From positions 1,329,147 to 1,393,146 of the forward strand of contig NZ_LR733284.1 of NCBI RefSeq assembly GCF_902506375.1: a DNA stretch of 64,000 nucleotides, given 5' to 3'. The position numbers and the translations under genes are program-made. Positions within the stretch are counted from its first letter, which is position 1. Each line of letters opens with the position of its first letter. The notes beneath the pieces were generated by a model. It had not been told where the DNA came from, searched no databases, and saw only the letters and a program-made list of their open reading frames with translations. Source of the stretch: Microbacterium sp. 8M (lineage in GTDB: Bacteria; Actinomycetota; Actinomycetes; Actinomycetales; Microbacteriaceae). Below are positions 55,659 to 64,000 of the stretch, in pieces.

Positions 55659-56147
55659 TCAGCCGACGAAGGTCTCCACCTTCAGGATCTCGACCTCGAT
55701 CGAGCGGCCGTTCGGCGCCTCGTACGAGGTCTTGTCGCCGACCTTGAGGCCCTGGATCGCGGATCCGAGCGGGCTCGCCTCGCTGTACACGTCGAGATCG
55801 GTGCCGCCGGCGATCTCGCGGCTGCCGAGGAGGAAGACCTCCTCACCGCCGGCGACGGTAGCCGTGACGACCGTGCCGGGCTCGACGATGCCGCGGCTCG
55901 GCGGGGCCTCGCTGACCTTCGCCGTCTTCAGCAGCGTCTCCAGGGTGCGGATGCGCGCCTCGATCTTGCCCTGCTCGTCCTTGGCGGCGTGGTAGCCGCC
56001 GTTCTCCTTGAGGTCGCCCTCCTCGCGGGCGACCTCGATGCGCTTGGCGATCTCCTCGCGGCCGACCGTGGAGAGGTTCTCCAGCTCCGCGACAAGACGG
56101 TCGTACGCCTCCTGCGTCAGGAAGGGGACCTGTGCGTCGTTCGACAC
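55659..56147 (-). CDS. greA: Transcription elongation factor GreA
   Basis: A protein of 162 residues. The N-terminal coiled coil carries the acidic tip REEGDLKENGGYHAAKDEQG, which reaches the polymerase active site; the C-terminal FKBP-like domain has YSEASPLGSAIQGLKVGD. It rescues backtracked RNA polymerase by stimulating transcript cleavage. The GTG at 56147 follows AAGGAG. A longer frame reaching 56225 lacks family similarity and was not used. Confidence 0.95.
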   Translation of the reverse strand: MSNDAQVPFLTQEAYDRLVAELENLSTVGREEIAKRIEVAREEGDLKENGGYHAAKDEQGKIEARIRTLETLLKTAKVSEAPPSRGIVEPGTVVTATVAGGEEVFLLGSREIAGGTDLDVYSEASPLGSAIQGLKVGDKTSYEAPNGRSIEVEILKVETFVG

Positions 56148-56193
56148 GGTGAACTCCTTGCGAATCGGATCCGGGAGGTCCCGGATATGCCAA

Positions 56194-56219
56194 GACGCCC
56201 CGGCACCTGCCGGGGCGTC
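56194..56219 (-). terminator. Hairpin terminator after the DUF4307 gene
   Basis: GACGCCCCGGCA pairs with TGCCGGGGCGTC across a CC centre. In the minus direction it follows the DUF4307 stop and precedes greA. A smaller CCGGGA/TCCCGG hairpin lies in the greA leader (56171-56184). Confidence 0.75.
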
Positions 56220-56235
56220 GATCAACAGGACGAGC

Positions 56236-56634
56236 CTAGGACACCCAGCAGGAGTTCACCAAACCCGTCGTCGCGGCGGCGACGATCGGGACGTGCTCGG
56301 TGAACGCCCGCGTGTGCTTCTCGGAGGCGGGGTAGGAGACCAGGCGCCAGCCCACGATCCCGAACTCCTCGTCCTGCGCCTCCACGATGCAGTGCACCGG
56401 CCGGTTCGCCGGCGCGGAGATCTGGAAGGACACGGTGACGCTGTGCCTGTCGACGAGGTGGTAGCCGGTTCCCGTCACGTCGACGGTGTCGGCCGACCCC
56501 TGCCACGTCCACCAGCCGAACACGCCGACGACGACCGCCGCCGCGGCGATCGCGATGACCATCGGAAGACGACGGCGCGGTCCGCGGCCGTAGCGCTCGT
56601 CGAGCTGGGCGGGGGTCGTCACGGCGGGGTGCAT
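56236..56634 (-). CDS. DUF4307 membrane protein
   Basis: A protein of 132 residues. LDERYGRGPRRR precedes one transmembrane helix (LPMVIAIAAAAVVVGVFGWW), followed by an extracellular beta domain (VSFQISAPANRPVHCIVEAQ) with two Cys. It fits DUF4307, conserved next to greA in actinobacteria (Rv1081c in Mycobacterium tuberculosis). Function unknown. In many relatives the mycothiol conjugate amidase gene mca follows on the other strand; here only 144 bp separate it from the next small gene. Confidence 0.87.
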   Translation of the reverse strand: MHPAVTTPAQLDERYGRGPRRRLPMVIAIAAAAVVVGVFGWWTWQGSADTVDVTGTGYHLVDRHSVTVSFQISAPANRPVHCIVEAQDEEFGIVGWRLVSYPASEKHTRAFTEHVPIVAAATTGLVNSCWVS

Positions 56635-56778
56635 CCGATCGTTAGGCTGGTGGTTCCAGGTTATCCCGCGCGCGGCCCTGCGCCCGACCGGCCGGACGAC
56701 CCCGGTAGCCCACGGCGACGGCGGGCTCGACCCTGAAGGGCCCGCCGGCCCGGAGGGCTGAAGACGAAAGGCGATCCG

Positions 56779-57042
56779 ATGCTCGACACGATCCTGGCTG
56801 CTGCGACGGCGACCCCCACTCCCACCCCGACGGTCGACCCGAACCTGGTCACGCCGGGCCCGGTGGGCTTCGTGATCGTGGCGGTGGTCGTCGTCTTCGT
56901 CGCGCTGCTCATCTGGGACATGCAGCGCCGCATCCGGCGGGTGCGGTACCGCGAGGAGGTCCGCGCCGAGCTCGACGCGGAAGAGGCCGCAGCGCGCGGT
57001 GAGAACGCACCGGACGCCGGCGAGGGCGACCCGAAGGCCTGA
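56779..57042 (+). CDS. Small single-helix membrane protein
   Basis: A protein of 87 residues: a Thr/Pro-rich exposed N-terminus (ATATPTPTPTVDPN), one transmembrane helix (VGFVIVAVVVVFVALLIWDM), then a basic and acidic cytoplasmic tail (RRIRRVRYREEVRAELDAEE). It corresponds by position and size to Rv1083, the small protein downstream of mca. The function is unknown. The ATG follows AAAGG. It is convergent with the haemolysin III gene, 1 bp from its stop. Confidence 0.8.
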   Translation: MLDTILAAATATPTPTPTVDPNLVTPGPVGFVIVAVVVVFVALLIWDMQRRIRRVRYREEVRAELDAEEAAARGENAPDAGEGDPKA

Positions 57043-57043
57043 C

Positions 57044-57781
57044 TCAGCCCGGAAGCCCCAGCGACGGGTGCAGCGGCGCCAGCGAGATCAGCAGGCACGC
57101 GGTCCAGTGGCTGAGGAACGCCAGCACCGTGCACACGTGGAAGATCTCGTGGAAGCCGAACCGCCCCGGCCAGGGGTTGGGCTTCTTCAGCGCGTAGACG
57201 ATCGCACCGCCGGTGTAGAGCAGTCCGCCCACGCAGACCAGCACCATCATCGCGACGTTGGCGTTCACCAGATCCACGATGTACATGACGGCCGCCCAGC
57301 CGAGCAGCAGGTAGAGCGCGACGTACAGCCAGCGCGGGGCGTGGATCCAGAACACCCGGAACAGGATCCCCAGGATCGCACCCGACCACACCAGCGACAG
57401 CAGCAGCACGCCCTTCGCCGGCGGCAGCGCCAGCGTCGCGAGCGGGGTGTACGTGCCCGCGATCAGCAGCAGGATGTTGGCGTGGTCGATGCGCTTGAGC
57501 ACCGCCTTGGTCTTCGGCTTCCAGTTGAAGCGGTGGTACAGGGCCGAGTTGCCGAACAGCAGCATCGAGGTCACCATGAACACCGCCGCGGCCCACTTCG
57601 CGACCCCGCCCTGGGCGAGCACGATGAGCACGATCCCGGCCGCGATCGCGACGGGGAAGGTGCCCGCGTGGATCCAGCCCCGCCAGGTCGGCTTGATGTC
57701 GATCTGTGCGTCGACGGCGGCCGCCTCGAGCAGAGGCAGCTGGGGCACTTCCGGTGCAGCGGTTCGGGTCGCTCTGCGCAT
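57044..57781 (-). CDS. Haemolysin III / PAQR family membrane protein
   Basis: A protein of 245 residues with seven transmembrane helices. The zinc-type residues of the family are visible: SALYHRFNWKPKTK (SxxxH), RIDHANILLLIAGTYTP (D) and FHEIFHVCTVLAFLSHW (HxxxH). Bacterial members are poorly understood, and roles in membrane energetics have been proposed. TAGAGT on the minus strand (57788-57793) ends 6 nt before the ATG. In Mycobacterium its homologue (Rv1085c) is also divergent from the prenyl transferase gene. Confidence 0.9.
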   Translation of the reverse strand: MRRATRTAAPEVPQLPLLEAAAVDAQIDIKPTWRGWIHAGTFPVAIAAGIVLIVLAQGGVAKWAAAVFMVTSMLLFGNSALYHRFNWKPKTKAVLKRIDHANILLLIAGTYTPLATLALPPAKGVLLLSLVWSGAILGILFRVFWIHAPRWLYVALYLLLGWAAVMYIVDLVNANVAMMVLVCVGGLLYTGGAIVYALKKPNPWPGRFGFHEIFHVCTVLAFLSHWTACLLISLAPLHPSLGLPG

Positions 57782-57885
57782 GGTTGCACTCTAAGCCGCC
57801 GCGCATGCCGTACGCCGTACATACCCCGTGTGCGACATGGGAACGCGCTGATCGTGGGACGCCGCGCGCGCGGTAGCGTATTCAC

Positions 57886-58671
57886 GTGAGCGCACGGTCC
57901 GATCAGTCAGGGAACGGCCCCCTCTATCGGCTGTACACCCGACGGCTGCGACGCAGGCTCGATCCGCAGTCGGTGCCGCATCACATCGCGATGATGATCG
58001 ACGGCAACCGCCGATGGGCGCGGCAGCTCGGGTACGCCACCCCGGCGCACGGACACCGCGCCGGTGCGGCGAAGATGCGGGAGTTCCTGGGCTGGTGCGA
58101 CGAGCTCGGCGTCGGCGTGGTGTCGCTGTATCTGCTCTCCGCCGACAACCTGCGCAAGCGCGACTCCGCCGAGCTCGCCGACCTCATCGAGATCATCGGC
58201 GAGCTCGCCGACGCGCTTTCCCACGAGGGGAACTGGCGCGTGAAGCACGTGGGACGCGCGGAGATCCTCCCGCCCGAGCTCGCGCGGGTGCTGGCCGAGG
58301 CCGAGGAGCGCACCCGCAGCCACACCGGCCTGCACGTGAACCTCGCGGTGGGCTACGGCGGACGCAACGAGATCGTCGACGCGGTGCGGTCGATCCTCGC
58401 CCAGCACGACGCCTCCGGCGGCACGATGGAGGACCTCGCCGCCCATCTCACCCCCGAGATGATCGGCGAGCACCTCTACACGGGCGGACAGCCGGATCCC
58501 GACCTCGTCATCCGCACCAGCGGCGAGCAGCGGCTCAGCGACTTCCTGCTCTGGCAGAGCGCGCACAGCGAGTTCTACTTCGTGGAGGCGCTGGGGCCGG
58601 ATCTGCGTCAGGTCGACTTCCTGCGGGCGATCCGCGACTACGCCGACCGCGACCGCCGCTTCGGGCGCTGA
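57886..58671 (+). CDS. Cis-prenyltransferase, short-chain (Z,E-farnesyl diphosphate synthase-like)
   Basis: A protein of 261 residues. HHIAMMIDGNRRWARQLG holds the catalytic Asp, GHRAGAAKMREFLGWC the second conserved region, and DLVIRTSGEQRLSDFLLWQS the C-terminal signature. The segment SLYLLSADNLRK replaces the FSTENW of long-chain UppS and, with the gene neighbourhood, matches Rv1086, which makes omega,E,Z-farnesyl diphosphate. It probably supplies short primers for polyprenyl phosphate. The GTG start has TAGCGT ending 6 nt upstream. Confidence 0.88.
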   Translation: MSARSDQSGNGPLYRLYTRRLRRRLDPQSVPHHIAMMIDGNRRWARQLGYATPAHGHRAGAAKMREFLGWCDELGVGVVSLYLLSADNLRKRDSAELADLIEIIGELADALSHEGNWRVKHVGRAEILPPELARVLAEAEERTRSHTGLHVNLAVGYGGRNEIVDAVRSILAQHDASGGTMEDLAAHLTPEMIGEHLYTGGQPDPDLVIRTSGEQRLSDFLLWQSAHSEFYFVEALGPDLRQVDFLRAIRDYADRDRRFGR

Positions 58672-58801
58672 CCGCCGCCGCGGGCGGCTCGCCGCGTTGT
58701 CGTCGGTCGACGCGCCGTCGTGCGCCTTCCCTCCTCCGCCGTGCGAGCCACTCCGCCGGGGGCCGTCAGGGAAGCCGTCGGCCCCGTGTCAGACTGGCGG
58801 G

Positions 58802-59917
58802 ATGCGCGCGATCGACGAGTACACGGCCACGTTCGGCGAGGATGCGGGGTATCTGAACTGGGCGGCGTTCGGGCCGATATCCCCGGCGGCGACGACCGCC
58901 CTGCACGACACGGCCGCGCTCCTCGCGACCGGACGGGCCGACGACATCGGCGCCGCGTCCGGCAACGACGACGCCGCGCGGCGCGACGTGGCGGCTCTGC
59001 TCGACGCCGACGCGGACGAGGTGACCCTGCACCCGTCGTCCACGCACGCGCTGCAGCAGGCGCTCGCCGGGCTGGACGGCATCGTCATCGCATCGGCAGC
59101 GGAGTTCCCCAGTGTCACGATCACCCTCGAGCGCGCCGCGTCCGCATCCGCGGGGCGGCTCGCGCCGCGGTGGATCTCGCCCGCCGGCACCCGGGTGACG
59201 CCGGAGGCCGTCGTCGCGGCACTGGATCCCGCCGTCAGCGCCCTCGTCGTCAGCCACGTGGACTTCCGCTCCGGCTACCGAGCCGACCTGGAGGCCTTGC
59301 GCGAGGCGCTCGGTCCCGAGCGGCTCCTGATCGTCGACGCCGTGCAGTCGTTCGGCGTGGTGGACGAGGACTGGACGGCCGCCGACGTCGTCGTCGGGCA
59401 CGGCTACAAGTGGCTGCGCGCCGGCCGGGGGAGCGGCTTCGCGCGCTTCACCGCACAGGCCCGCGAGAGGATCCGCCCCGTGCTGAGCGGGCGGATCGCG
59501 ACGGCCGCCGCGGGCCTGCCCGCCGACGCCCTGCCCGAGCCGGCTCCGTCCGGGCAGGCCTACGCCGTCAGCGCGGCGGATCCGCTCGCCTCGGCACAGC
59601 TCGCCGCGGCGGCCGCGGAAATCCGGGCGGTGGGCGTCGCGGACGTCGCCGCGGTGCTGGCCGAGCGCGTCGACGCGGTGCTGGACATCGCCGACCGGCA
59701 TCGGATCCCGGTGACCTCGCCGCGGGAGGCGGCGCGGCGCGCCGGGATCGTGGTGCTGGCACCGACGGACCCCGAGCGCGTCGGCGCGGCGCTCGCCGCC
59801 TCCGGGATCGCCGTCACCGTGCGAGACGGAGCAGTGCGCGTCTCCCCGCACGCGGGGACGTCGGCGGACACCCTCGGCATGCTCGACGAAGCGCTCACGG
59901 GCGTCGTGAACAGTTAA
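58802..59917 (+). CDS. Class V aminotransferase-fold PLP enzyme
   Basis: A protein of 371 residues. [13 protein letters not shown] is the N-terminal segment, [13 protein letters not shown] and [18 protein letters not shown] the cofactor region, IVDAVQSFG the PLP aspartate, and [16 protein letters not shown] the Schiff-base lysine. It resembles cysteine-desulfurase or kynureninase-like family members but lacks a desulfurase active-site Cys loop, so the reaction is open. CAGACT (58790-58795) ends 6 nt before the ATG, which fixes this start over longer frames. Confidence 0.82.
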   Translation: MRAIDEYTATFGEDAGYLNWAAFGPISPAATTALHDTAALLATGRADDIGAASGNDDAARRDVAALLDADADEVTLHPSSTHALQQALAGLDGIVIASAAEFPSVTITLERAASASAGRLAPRWISPAGTRVTPEAVVAALDPAVSALVVSHVDFRSGYRADLEALREALGPERLLIVDAVQSFGVVDEDWTAADVVVGHGYKWLRAGRGSGFARFTAQARERIRPVLSGRIATAAAGLPADALPEPAPSGQAYAVSAADPLASAQLAAAAAEIRAVGVADVAAVLAERVDAVLDIADRHRIPVTSPREAARRAGIVVLAPTDPERVGAALAASGIAVTVRDGAVRVSPHAGTSADTLGMLDEALTGVVNS

Positions 59918-59986
59918 CACGGACTTAACCTTCAACCAGGCGTGTCGGAGGTGCGCCGGGACGTCGGGGAGTCGTACGTTCATGGC

Positions 59987-60073
59987 ATCGGACACGGCGT
60001 CCGATCGAGTCGGCCTCAAGGATCGCGACTCGTGGCCCTGGTCGACTCGCCTAGCACCGGGAACTTTCCCGGG
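59987..60073 (+). promoter_or_regulatory. Structured leader of the phoH gene (two hairpins)
   Basis: ATCGGAC-ACGGC-GTCCGAT (59987-60005) and CCGGGA-ACTT-TCCCGG (60057-60072) can form two stems in the 169-bp spacer before phoH. The second ends about 14 nt before the start codon. An AT-rich stretch (TTAACACGGACTTAACC, about 59915) may be the promoter. No known riboswitch was recognised. Confidence 0.4.
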
Positions 60074-60086
60074 TCGGGAGAGGGTT

Positions 60087-61466
60087 GTGGCCGCACGTAC
60101 CGCACTGAAGAGCAGCACCCGCACCAGCGCCGCCGGCGAAACGGCAGGATCTCGGGGAGGTGCAACGCCCGACCAGGATCTGAAGACGTACGTGCTCGAC
60201 ACGTCCGTGCTGCTGTCGGATCCGCAGGCGTTCTTCCGCTTCGCCGAGCACTCCATCGTCCTGCCGGTCGTCGTGATCGGAGAGCTGGAGGGCAAACGTC
60301 ACGATCCCGAGCTCGGCTACTTCGCCCGGCGCGCGCTGCGCCACCTCGACGAGCTGCGCGTCGAGCACGGCCGGCTCGACTTCCCGGTCCCGATCGGCGA
60401 CGGCGGCACGCTGCGCGTCGAGCTGAACAACACCGACCTCTCGGTGCTGCCCAGCGGCATCCGACTGGGCGACAACGACAGCCGGATCCTCGCCGTCGCG
60501 ATGCACCTCGCGGGGGACGGGCAGGACGTCACGGTGGTCTCCAAGGACCTCCCGATGCGGGTCAAGGCGGCCTCGCTGGGCATCAACGCCGAGGAGTACC
60601 TCGCCGAGCAGGCCGTGGACTCCGGCTGGACCGGGATCAGCTCGATCTCGCTCTCCGGCGACGAGATGAGCGACCTGTACGAGAGCGAGGTCGGCACGAG
60701 CGAGGAGGCGATCGGCCTCCCCGTCAACACGGGTCTCATCATCCACTCCGAGCGGGGATCGGCCCTCGGCCGCGTCACGGGCGACGGCGAGTACGCCCTG
60801 GTCCGCGGGGACCGCGAGGTGTTCGGCCTGCATGGACGCTCCGCCGAGCAGCGCATCGCCATCGACCTGCTCCTGGATCCGGACTTGGGCATCGTCTCGC
60901 TCGGCGGCCGTGCGGGCACCGGCAAGTCGGCGCTCGCGCTGTGCGCGGGGCTCGAGGCGGTGCTGGAGCGCCAGCAGCAGAAGAAGATCATCGTGTTCCG
61001 CCCGCTGTTCGCCGTCGGCGGCCAGGAACTCGGGTACCTGCCGGGCGACAAGGACGAGAAGATGAGCCCGTGGGGACAGGCGGTGTTCGACACGCTCGGC
61101 TCCGTGGTCTCCGGCAACGTCATGGACGAGGTCGTCGAGCGCGGCATGCTCGAGGTGCTGCCGCTCACCCACATCCGCGGGCGCTCGCTGCACGACGCGT
61201 TCGTGATCGTGGACGAGGCGCAGTCCCTGGAGCGCAACGTGCTGCTCACGGTGCTGAGCCGGATGGGCCAGAACTCCCGCGTCGTCCTCACGCACGACGT
61301 GGGCCAGCGGGACAACCTGCGCGTCGGCCGCCACGACGGCATCGCCAGCGTCATCGAGACCCTGAAGGGCCACAACCTCTTCGGGCACGTGACGCTGCAG
61401 CGCTCGGAGCGCTCCGCGATCGCCGCCCTCGTCACCGAGCTGCTGGAGGGCGGAGAGCTCAGCTGA
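60087..61466 (+). CDS. phoH: PIN domain - PhoH ATPase (PhoH2-type)
   Basis: A protein of about 459 residues. The N-terminal PIN RNase domain begins [18 protein letters not shown], with acidic residues in [10 protein letters not shown] and [13 protein letters not shown]. The C-terminal PhoH helicase-like domain has Walker [16 protein letters not shown] and Walker [13 protein letters not shown]. Mycobacterial PhoH2 of this layout is an ATP-dependent RNase and helicase tied to a toxin-antitoxin unit; no antitoxin gene is evident upstream here. GTG 60087 follows GAGAGG; a longer frame to 59982 crosses the leader hairpins and was not chosen. Confidence 0.92.
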   Translation: MAARTALKSSTRTSAAGETAGSRGGATPDQDLKTYVLDTSVLLSDPQAFFRFAEHSIVLPVVVIGELEGKRHDPELGYFARRALRHLDELRVEHGRLDFPVPIGDGGTLRVELNNTDLSVLPSGIRLGDNDSRILAVAMHLAGDGQDVTVVSKDLPMRVKAASLGINAEEYLAEQAVDSGWTGISSISLSGDEMSDLYESEVGTSEEAIGLPVNTGLIIHSERGSALGRVTGDGEYALVRGDREVFGLHGRSAEQRIAIDLLLDPDLGIVSLGGRAGTGKSALALCAGLEAVLERQQQKKIIVFRPLFAVGGQELGYLPGDKDEKMSPWGQAVFDTLGSVVSGNVMDEVVERGMLEVLPLTHIRGRSLHDAFVIVDEAQSLERNVLLTVLSRMGQNSRVVLTHDVGQRDNLRVGRHDGIASVIETLKGHNLFGHVTLQRSERSAIAALVTELLEGGELS

Positions 61467-61494
61467 CGCCAGGGCGCGGGCCCTTCGACGGGCG

Positions 61495-61558
61495 CGACGC
61501 CTGCAGGAGCCGGTGACGGATGCCAGACCGATCCGTCGTCTCGGCCCTGCAGGCGTCG
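61495..61558. repeat. Nested palindrome between phoH and the ASCH gene
   Basis: Outer perfect arms CGACGCCTGCAGG (61495-61507) and CCTGCAGGCGTCG (61546-61558) enclose inner arms GACGGAT (61515-61521) and ATCCGTC (61531-61537). A REP-like CCCTTCGACGGG lies just upstream (61480). It may end phoH transcription. Confidence 0.7.
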
Positions 61559-62081
61559 CACGGTCCTGCATCCATCGCCGCATACGCTGAGGGGATGACC
61601 GAAAAGCTGCCCGTCTCCGAGTACGGCTTTCCCGGCCCGTTGCGCGACGCGCTCGTCGCGGCGATCATCGCGGGGGAGAAGACCTCCACGACGAGCCTGC
61701 TCTGCGACTACGAGCGCGAGGGCGAGCCCCTTCCCGAGGTCGGCGACCGCGCCGTCGTGATCAACTCCGCAGGGGATCCGGTCGGCATCGAGCAGATCAG
61801 CGAGGTGCGGATCGTCCGCATCGGCGACGTCGATCTCGAGCACGCGCTCGCGGAAGGAGAGGGTTTCGCATCCGTCGCCGAGTGGCGTGCGGGACACGAG
61901 GGCTTCTGGCACGGATCCGAGTACCGGGACCACGTCGGGGACCCGGCGTTCTGCGTGACGGATGACACCCTCGCGGTGCTCGTGCGGTTCCGGTTCGAGC
62001 CGGTCTAGGAGGGCGCGGCGTCAGCGCAGCGTGAGCAGCGTCGGGGACGCCTGCAGGACAGCCGAAACGACGGATGCCGCG
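61497..62081. repeat. Imperfect direct repeats flanking the ASCH gene
   Basis: GACGCCTGCAGGA followed shortly by GCCG and GACGGATGCC occurs on both sides of the gene (61497-61524 and 62046-62079). The spacing differs by a few bases. Such flanks can mark an inserted or duplicated cassette. Confidence 0.55.
61595..62008 (+). CDS. ASCH domain protein
   Basis: A protein of 137 residues. FPGPLRDALVAAIIAGEKTS followed by TTSL and PEVGDRAVVINSAGDPVGIE fit the ASCH (PUA-like RNA-binding) fold, with FWHGSEYRD near the C-terminus. ASCH proteins bind RNA or nucleosides; some are N4-acetylcytidine amidohydrolases. The ATG at 61595 is chosen because TACGCT ends 6 nt upstream; a longer frame from 61520 would begin inside a palindrome. 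Direct repeats flank the gene. Confidence 0.85.
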   Translation: MTEKLPVSEYGFPGPLRDALVAAIIAGEKTSTTSLLCDYEREGEPLPEVGDRAVVINSAGDPVGIEQISEVRIVRIGDVDLEHALAEGEGFASVAEWRAGHEGFWHGSEYRDHVGDPAFCVTDDTLAVLVRFRFEPV

Positions 62082-62104
62082 CCCCCAGGGGACGCGGCAT
62101 CCGT
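62070..62104. terminator. Bidirectional terminator between the ASCH and fumC genes
   Basis: ACGGATGCCGCG (62070-62081) pairs perfectly with CGCGGCATCCGT (62093-62104) around an 11-nt loop, between convergent genes. Confidence 0.85.
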
Positions 62105-62117
62105 GCGAGCGGGGATA

Positions 62118-63512
62118 TCAGCCGGCGTGCGTCATCGACAGCAGGTCGAGCTTGGCGTCGAGGTCCTCGAGGGTGATCTCGCCGCGCTCCACGTAGCCGA
62201 GGTCGATCACAGCGTCGCGGACGGTGATGCCCTTGGCGACGGCGTGCTTGGCGATCTTCGCGGCGGCCTCGTAGCCGATGACCTTGTTCAGCGGCGTGAC
62301 GATCGACGGGCTCATGCCGGCGAACGCCGCGGCGCGCTCGAGGTTCGCCTGCAGGCCGTCCACGGTCTTGTCGGCGAGCACGCGGACGGCGTTGGAGAGC
62401 AGTCGGATCGACTCGAGCAGCGCGGTTCCCATGACGGGGATCGCCACGTTCAGCTCGAACGAGCCGGAGGCGCCGGCCCAGGCGACCGTCGCGTCGTTGC
62501 CGATCACGCGCGCGCACACCATGAGCACGGCCTCGGGGACGACCGGGTTGACCTTGCCCGGCATGATCGACGAGCCCGGCTGCAGGTCGGGGATGTGCAG
62601 CTCGCCGAGACCGGTGTTGGGGCCCGAGCCCATCCAGCGCAGGTCGTTGTTGATCTTGGTCAGCGAGACCGCGATGGTGCGCAGCGCACCGGACGCCTCG
62701 ACGAGGCCGTCGCGGTTCGCCTGGGCCTCGAAGTGGTCCTTGGCCTCGGTGATCGGCAGCTCGGTCTCCGCGGCGAGCAGCGCGATGACCTTCTGCGGGA
62801 AGCCGAGCGGCGTGTTGATGCCGGTGCCGACCGCGGTGCCGCCGAGCGGGACCTCTGCGACGCGGGGGAGGGCGGCCTGCACGCGCTCGATGCCGAGGCG
62901 GATCTGGCGGGCGTAGCCGCCGAACTCCTGGCCCAGGGTGACCGGGGTCGCGTCCATGAGGTGCGTGCGCCCGGACTTCACCGCGTCCTTCCACAGCTCC
63001 GCCTTGGCCTCGAGGGCGACGGCGAGGTGGTCGAGCGCCGGGATCAGGGTGTCGATCAGGGCCTGGGTCACGGCGATGTGCACCGAGGTCGGGAACACGT
63101 CGTTCGACGACTGCGAGGCGTTCACGTGGTCGTTCGGGTGCACCGTCGCCCCGAGGATCCGCGTCGCGAGGGTCGCGAGCACCTCGTTCATGTTCATGTT
63201 CGACGACGTACCGGATCCGGTCTGGTACGTGTCGACCGGGAACTCGCCGTCGTGCTTGCCTGCTGCGACCTCGTCGGCGGCCTGGGCGATGGCGTCGGCG
63301 ATCGCGCCGTCGAGCGTGCCGAGCTCCTTGTTGGCGAGGGCGGCGGCCTTCTTGATCCGCGCCAGCGCGGCGATCTGCGCCGACTCCAGGCCCTTGCCGG
63401 AGATCGGGAAGTTCTCCACCGCGCGCTGGGTCTGCGCCCCGTAGAGCGCGTTCACGGGCACGCGCACCTCGCCCATGGTGTCGTGCTCGACGCGGTATTC
63501 GATGTCGGTCAC
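62118..63512 (-). CDS. fumC: Class II fumarate hydratase
   Basis: A protein of 464 residues, fumarase/aspartase superfamily. [20 protein letters not shown] is the start, [12 protein letters not shown] and the substrate loop [17 protein letters not shown] follow, and [12 protein letters not shown] is the superfamily signature. It hydrates fumarate to malate in the TCA cycle and needs no iron-sulfur cluster. The GTG start at 63512 follows GGAGG. The carbonic anhydrase gene lies just upstream on the same strand and may be co-transcribed. Confidence 0.95.
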   Translation of the reverse strand: MTDIEYRVEHDTMGEVRVPVNALYGAQTQRAVENFPISGKGLESAQIAALARIKKAAALANKELGTLDGAIADAIAQAADEVAAGKHDGEFPVDTYQTGSGTSSNMNMNEVLATLATRILGATVHPNDHVNASQSSNDVFPTSVHIAVTQALIDTLIPALDHLAVALEAKAELWKDAVKSGRTHLMDATPVTLGQEFGGYARQIRLGIERVQAALPRVAEVPLGGTAVGTGINTPLGFPQKVIALLAAETELPITEAKDHFEAQANRDGLVEASGALRTIAVSLTKINNDLRWMGSGPNTGLGELHIPDLQPGSSIMPGKVNPVVPEAVLMVCARVIGNDATVAWAGASGSFELNVAIPVMGTALLESIRLLSNAVRVLADKTVDGLQANLERAAAFAGMSPSIVTPLNKVIGYEAAAKIAKHAVAKGITVRDAVIDLGYVERGEITLEDLDAKLDLLSMTHAG

Positions 63513-63553
63513 TGCTGTTCCTCCAGATGTGACGGGATGATGTGGGGGGATGT

Positions 63554-64000
63554 TCAGGGGGCGTCGTTCAGGCCCGCAGTGACGACGGGCACGGCCGTGC
63601 CCTCGTTCAGGCGGTAGTTGGCGCCGACGATGCCGAGACGGCCGTCCGCCACGGCCTGGGCGATCAGCTCCGAGGACTGCAGCAGGTCGCGCACGGTGTT
63701 GCGCAGGTGCTCCTGGCCGACGAGGTCGGGATCGATGTCGGCCACGGTGGATCCGCCCTGCTCGGCCAGGACCTTGCGTGCGGCCGGGACGATCGGGGCG
63801 ACGAGCTTCCAGATGTGCGGCGGGAGCGGGGCCGCGTCGATCGCGGTGCCGTCGATGGCTGCGCGCACCGCGCCGCAGCTGTCGTGCGCGAGGACGACGA
63901 TGAGCGGCACGCCGAGGACGGCGACGGCGTACTCCAGGCTGGCCACGATCGACTCGCCGATGACCTGCCCGGCGTTGCGCACCACGAACAGATCGCCGAG
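63554..64000 (-). CDS. Beta-class carbonic anhydrase (C-terminal part, cut by window edge)
   Basis: About 148 residues of the C-terminal part are visible. [21 protein letters not shown] is the conserved strand-helix, and [16 protein letters not shown] contains the zinc His and Cys. The N-terminal Cys-x-Asp-x-Arg motif lies outside the window. The enzyme interconverts CO2 and bicarbonate. It ends 42 nt before the fumC start on the same strand. Confidence 0.9.
   Translation of the reverse strand, partial: LGDLFVVRNAGQVIGESIVASLEYAVAVLGVPLIVVLAHDSCGAVRAAIDGTAIDAAPLPPHIWKLVAPIVPAARKVLAEQGGSTVADIDPDLVGQEHLRNTVRDLLQSSELIAQAVADGRLGIVGANYRLNEGTAVPVVTAGLNDAP

Noticed and set aside
56148..56225. 26-residue extension of GreA
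   Set aside because: It covers the terminator hairpin of the preceding gene, and the GTG at 56147 has a good ribosome site.
61520..61594. N-terminal extension of the ASCH protein
   Set aside because: It would start inside a palindrome and lacks family similarity; the TACGCT box supports ATG 61595.

Overview
The window is a very GC-rich (about 70% by eye) actinobacterial chromosome segment. It most resembles Microbacterium or a close relative in Microbacteriaceae. Support comes from frequent GTG starts, the enolase / FtsB / DUF501 / subtilase cluster, a greA / DUF4307 / small membrane protein / haemolysin III / short-chain prenyl transferase block, a DUF222-HNH gene, and many leaderless-type promoters with a TANNNT box ending about 6 nt before the start codon. 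There is no prophage, CRISPR array or intact insertion sequence; most of the content is housekeeping.

Layout. 0-1.5 kb: truncated Gfo/Idh/MocA oxidoreductase and divergent 3-mercaptopyruvate sulfurtransferase. 1.6-7.1 kb: a minus-strand operon encoding an ECF-like sigma factor, a small protein, a cytoplasmic subtilisin with eight FTGNP repeats, and a TPR-CHAT caspase-like protease. This is the best candidate for a poorly described system. 7.2-16.3 kb, minus strand: MurE-type ligase, shikimate-dehydrogenase-like enzyme, MetY, quinone oxidoreductase and the helicase HrpA, whose gene carries several in-frame REP-like insertions. 16.3-22.4 kb, plus strand: aldo/keto reductase, DUF255 thioredoxin-domain protein, then a HisC-like aminotransferase, amino-acid permease and Lrp regulator in one unit. 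22.4-25.8 kb: CorA and a PMT mannosyltransferase, divergent from RsmI. 25.9-32.7 kb: DUF222-HNH nuclease, methyltransferase, MetG, TatD, MFS transporter and RsmA. 32.7-35.8 kb: DUF998-like membrane protein, aldo/keto reductase and IspE. 35.9-41.2 kb: LacI regulator plus an MmsA/MmsB/ChvE-type sugar ABC transporter. 41.3-47.9 kb: orphan QueC-like PP-loop protein, enolase, FtsB, DUF501, membrane-anchored subtilase and NDH-II. 47.9-56.6 kb: YciI protein, a tRNA with a UAA anticodon, D-amino-acid aldolase-like enzyme, sugar-lactone oxidase, LemA, YcaQ-type glycosylase, AI-2E transporter, threonine deaminase, GreA and DUF4307. 56.7-64 kb: small membrane protein, haemolysin III, prenyl transferase, class V aminotransferase, PIN-PhoH, ASCH protein, fumarase and truncated carbonic anhydrase.

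Non-coding structure is rich. There are at least eight short tandem doublets (17-23 bp units) in spacers, REP-like palindromes both between and inside genes, a 21-codon ORF made by duplication of a gene junction in the sugar operon, a perfect 13-bp hairpin around the ftsB start codon, and a matching pair of LacI-type operators. Functions are inferred from protein sequence and context; no database search was possible.
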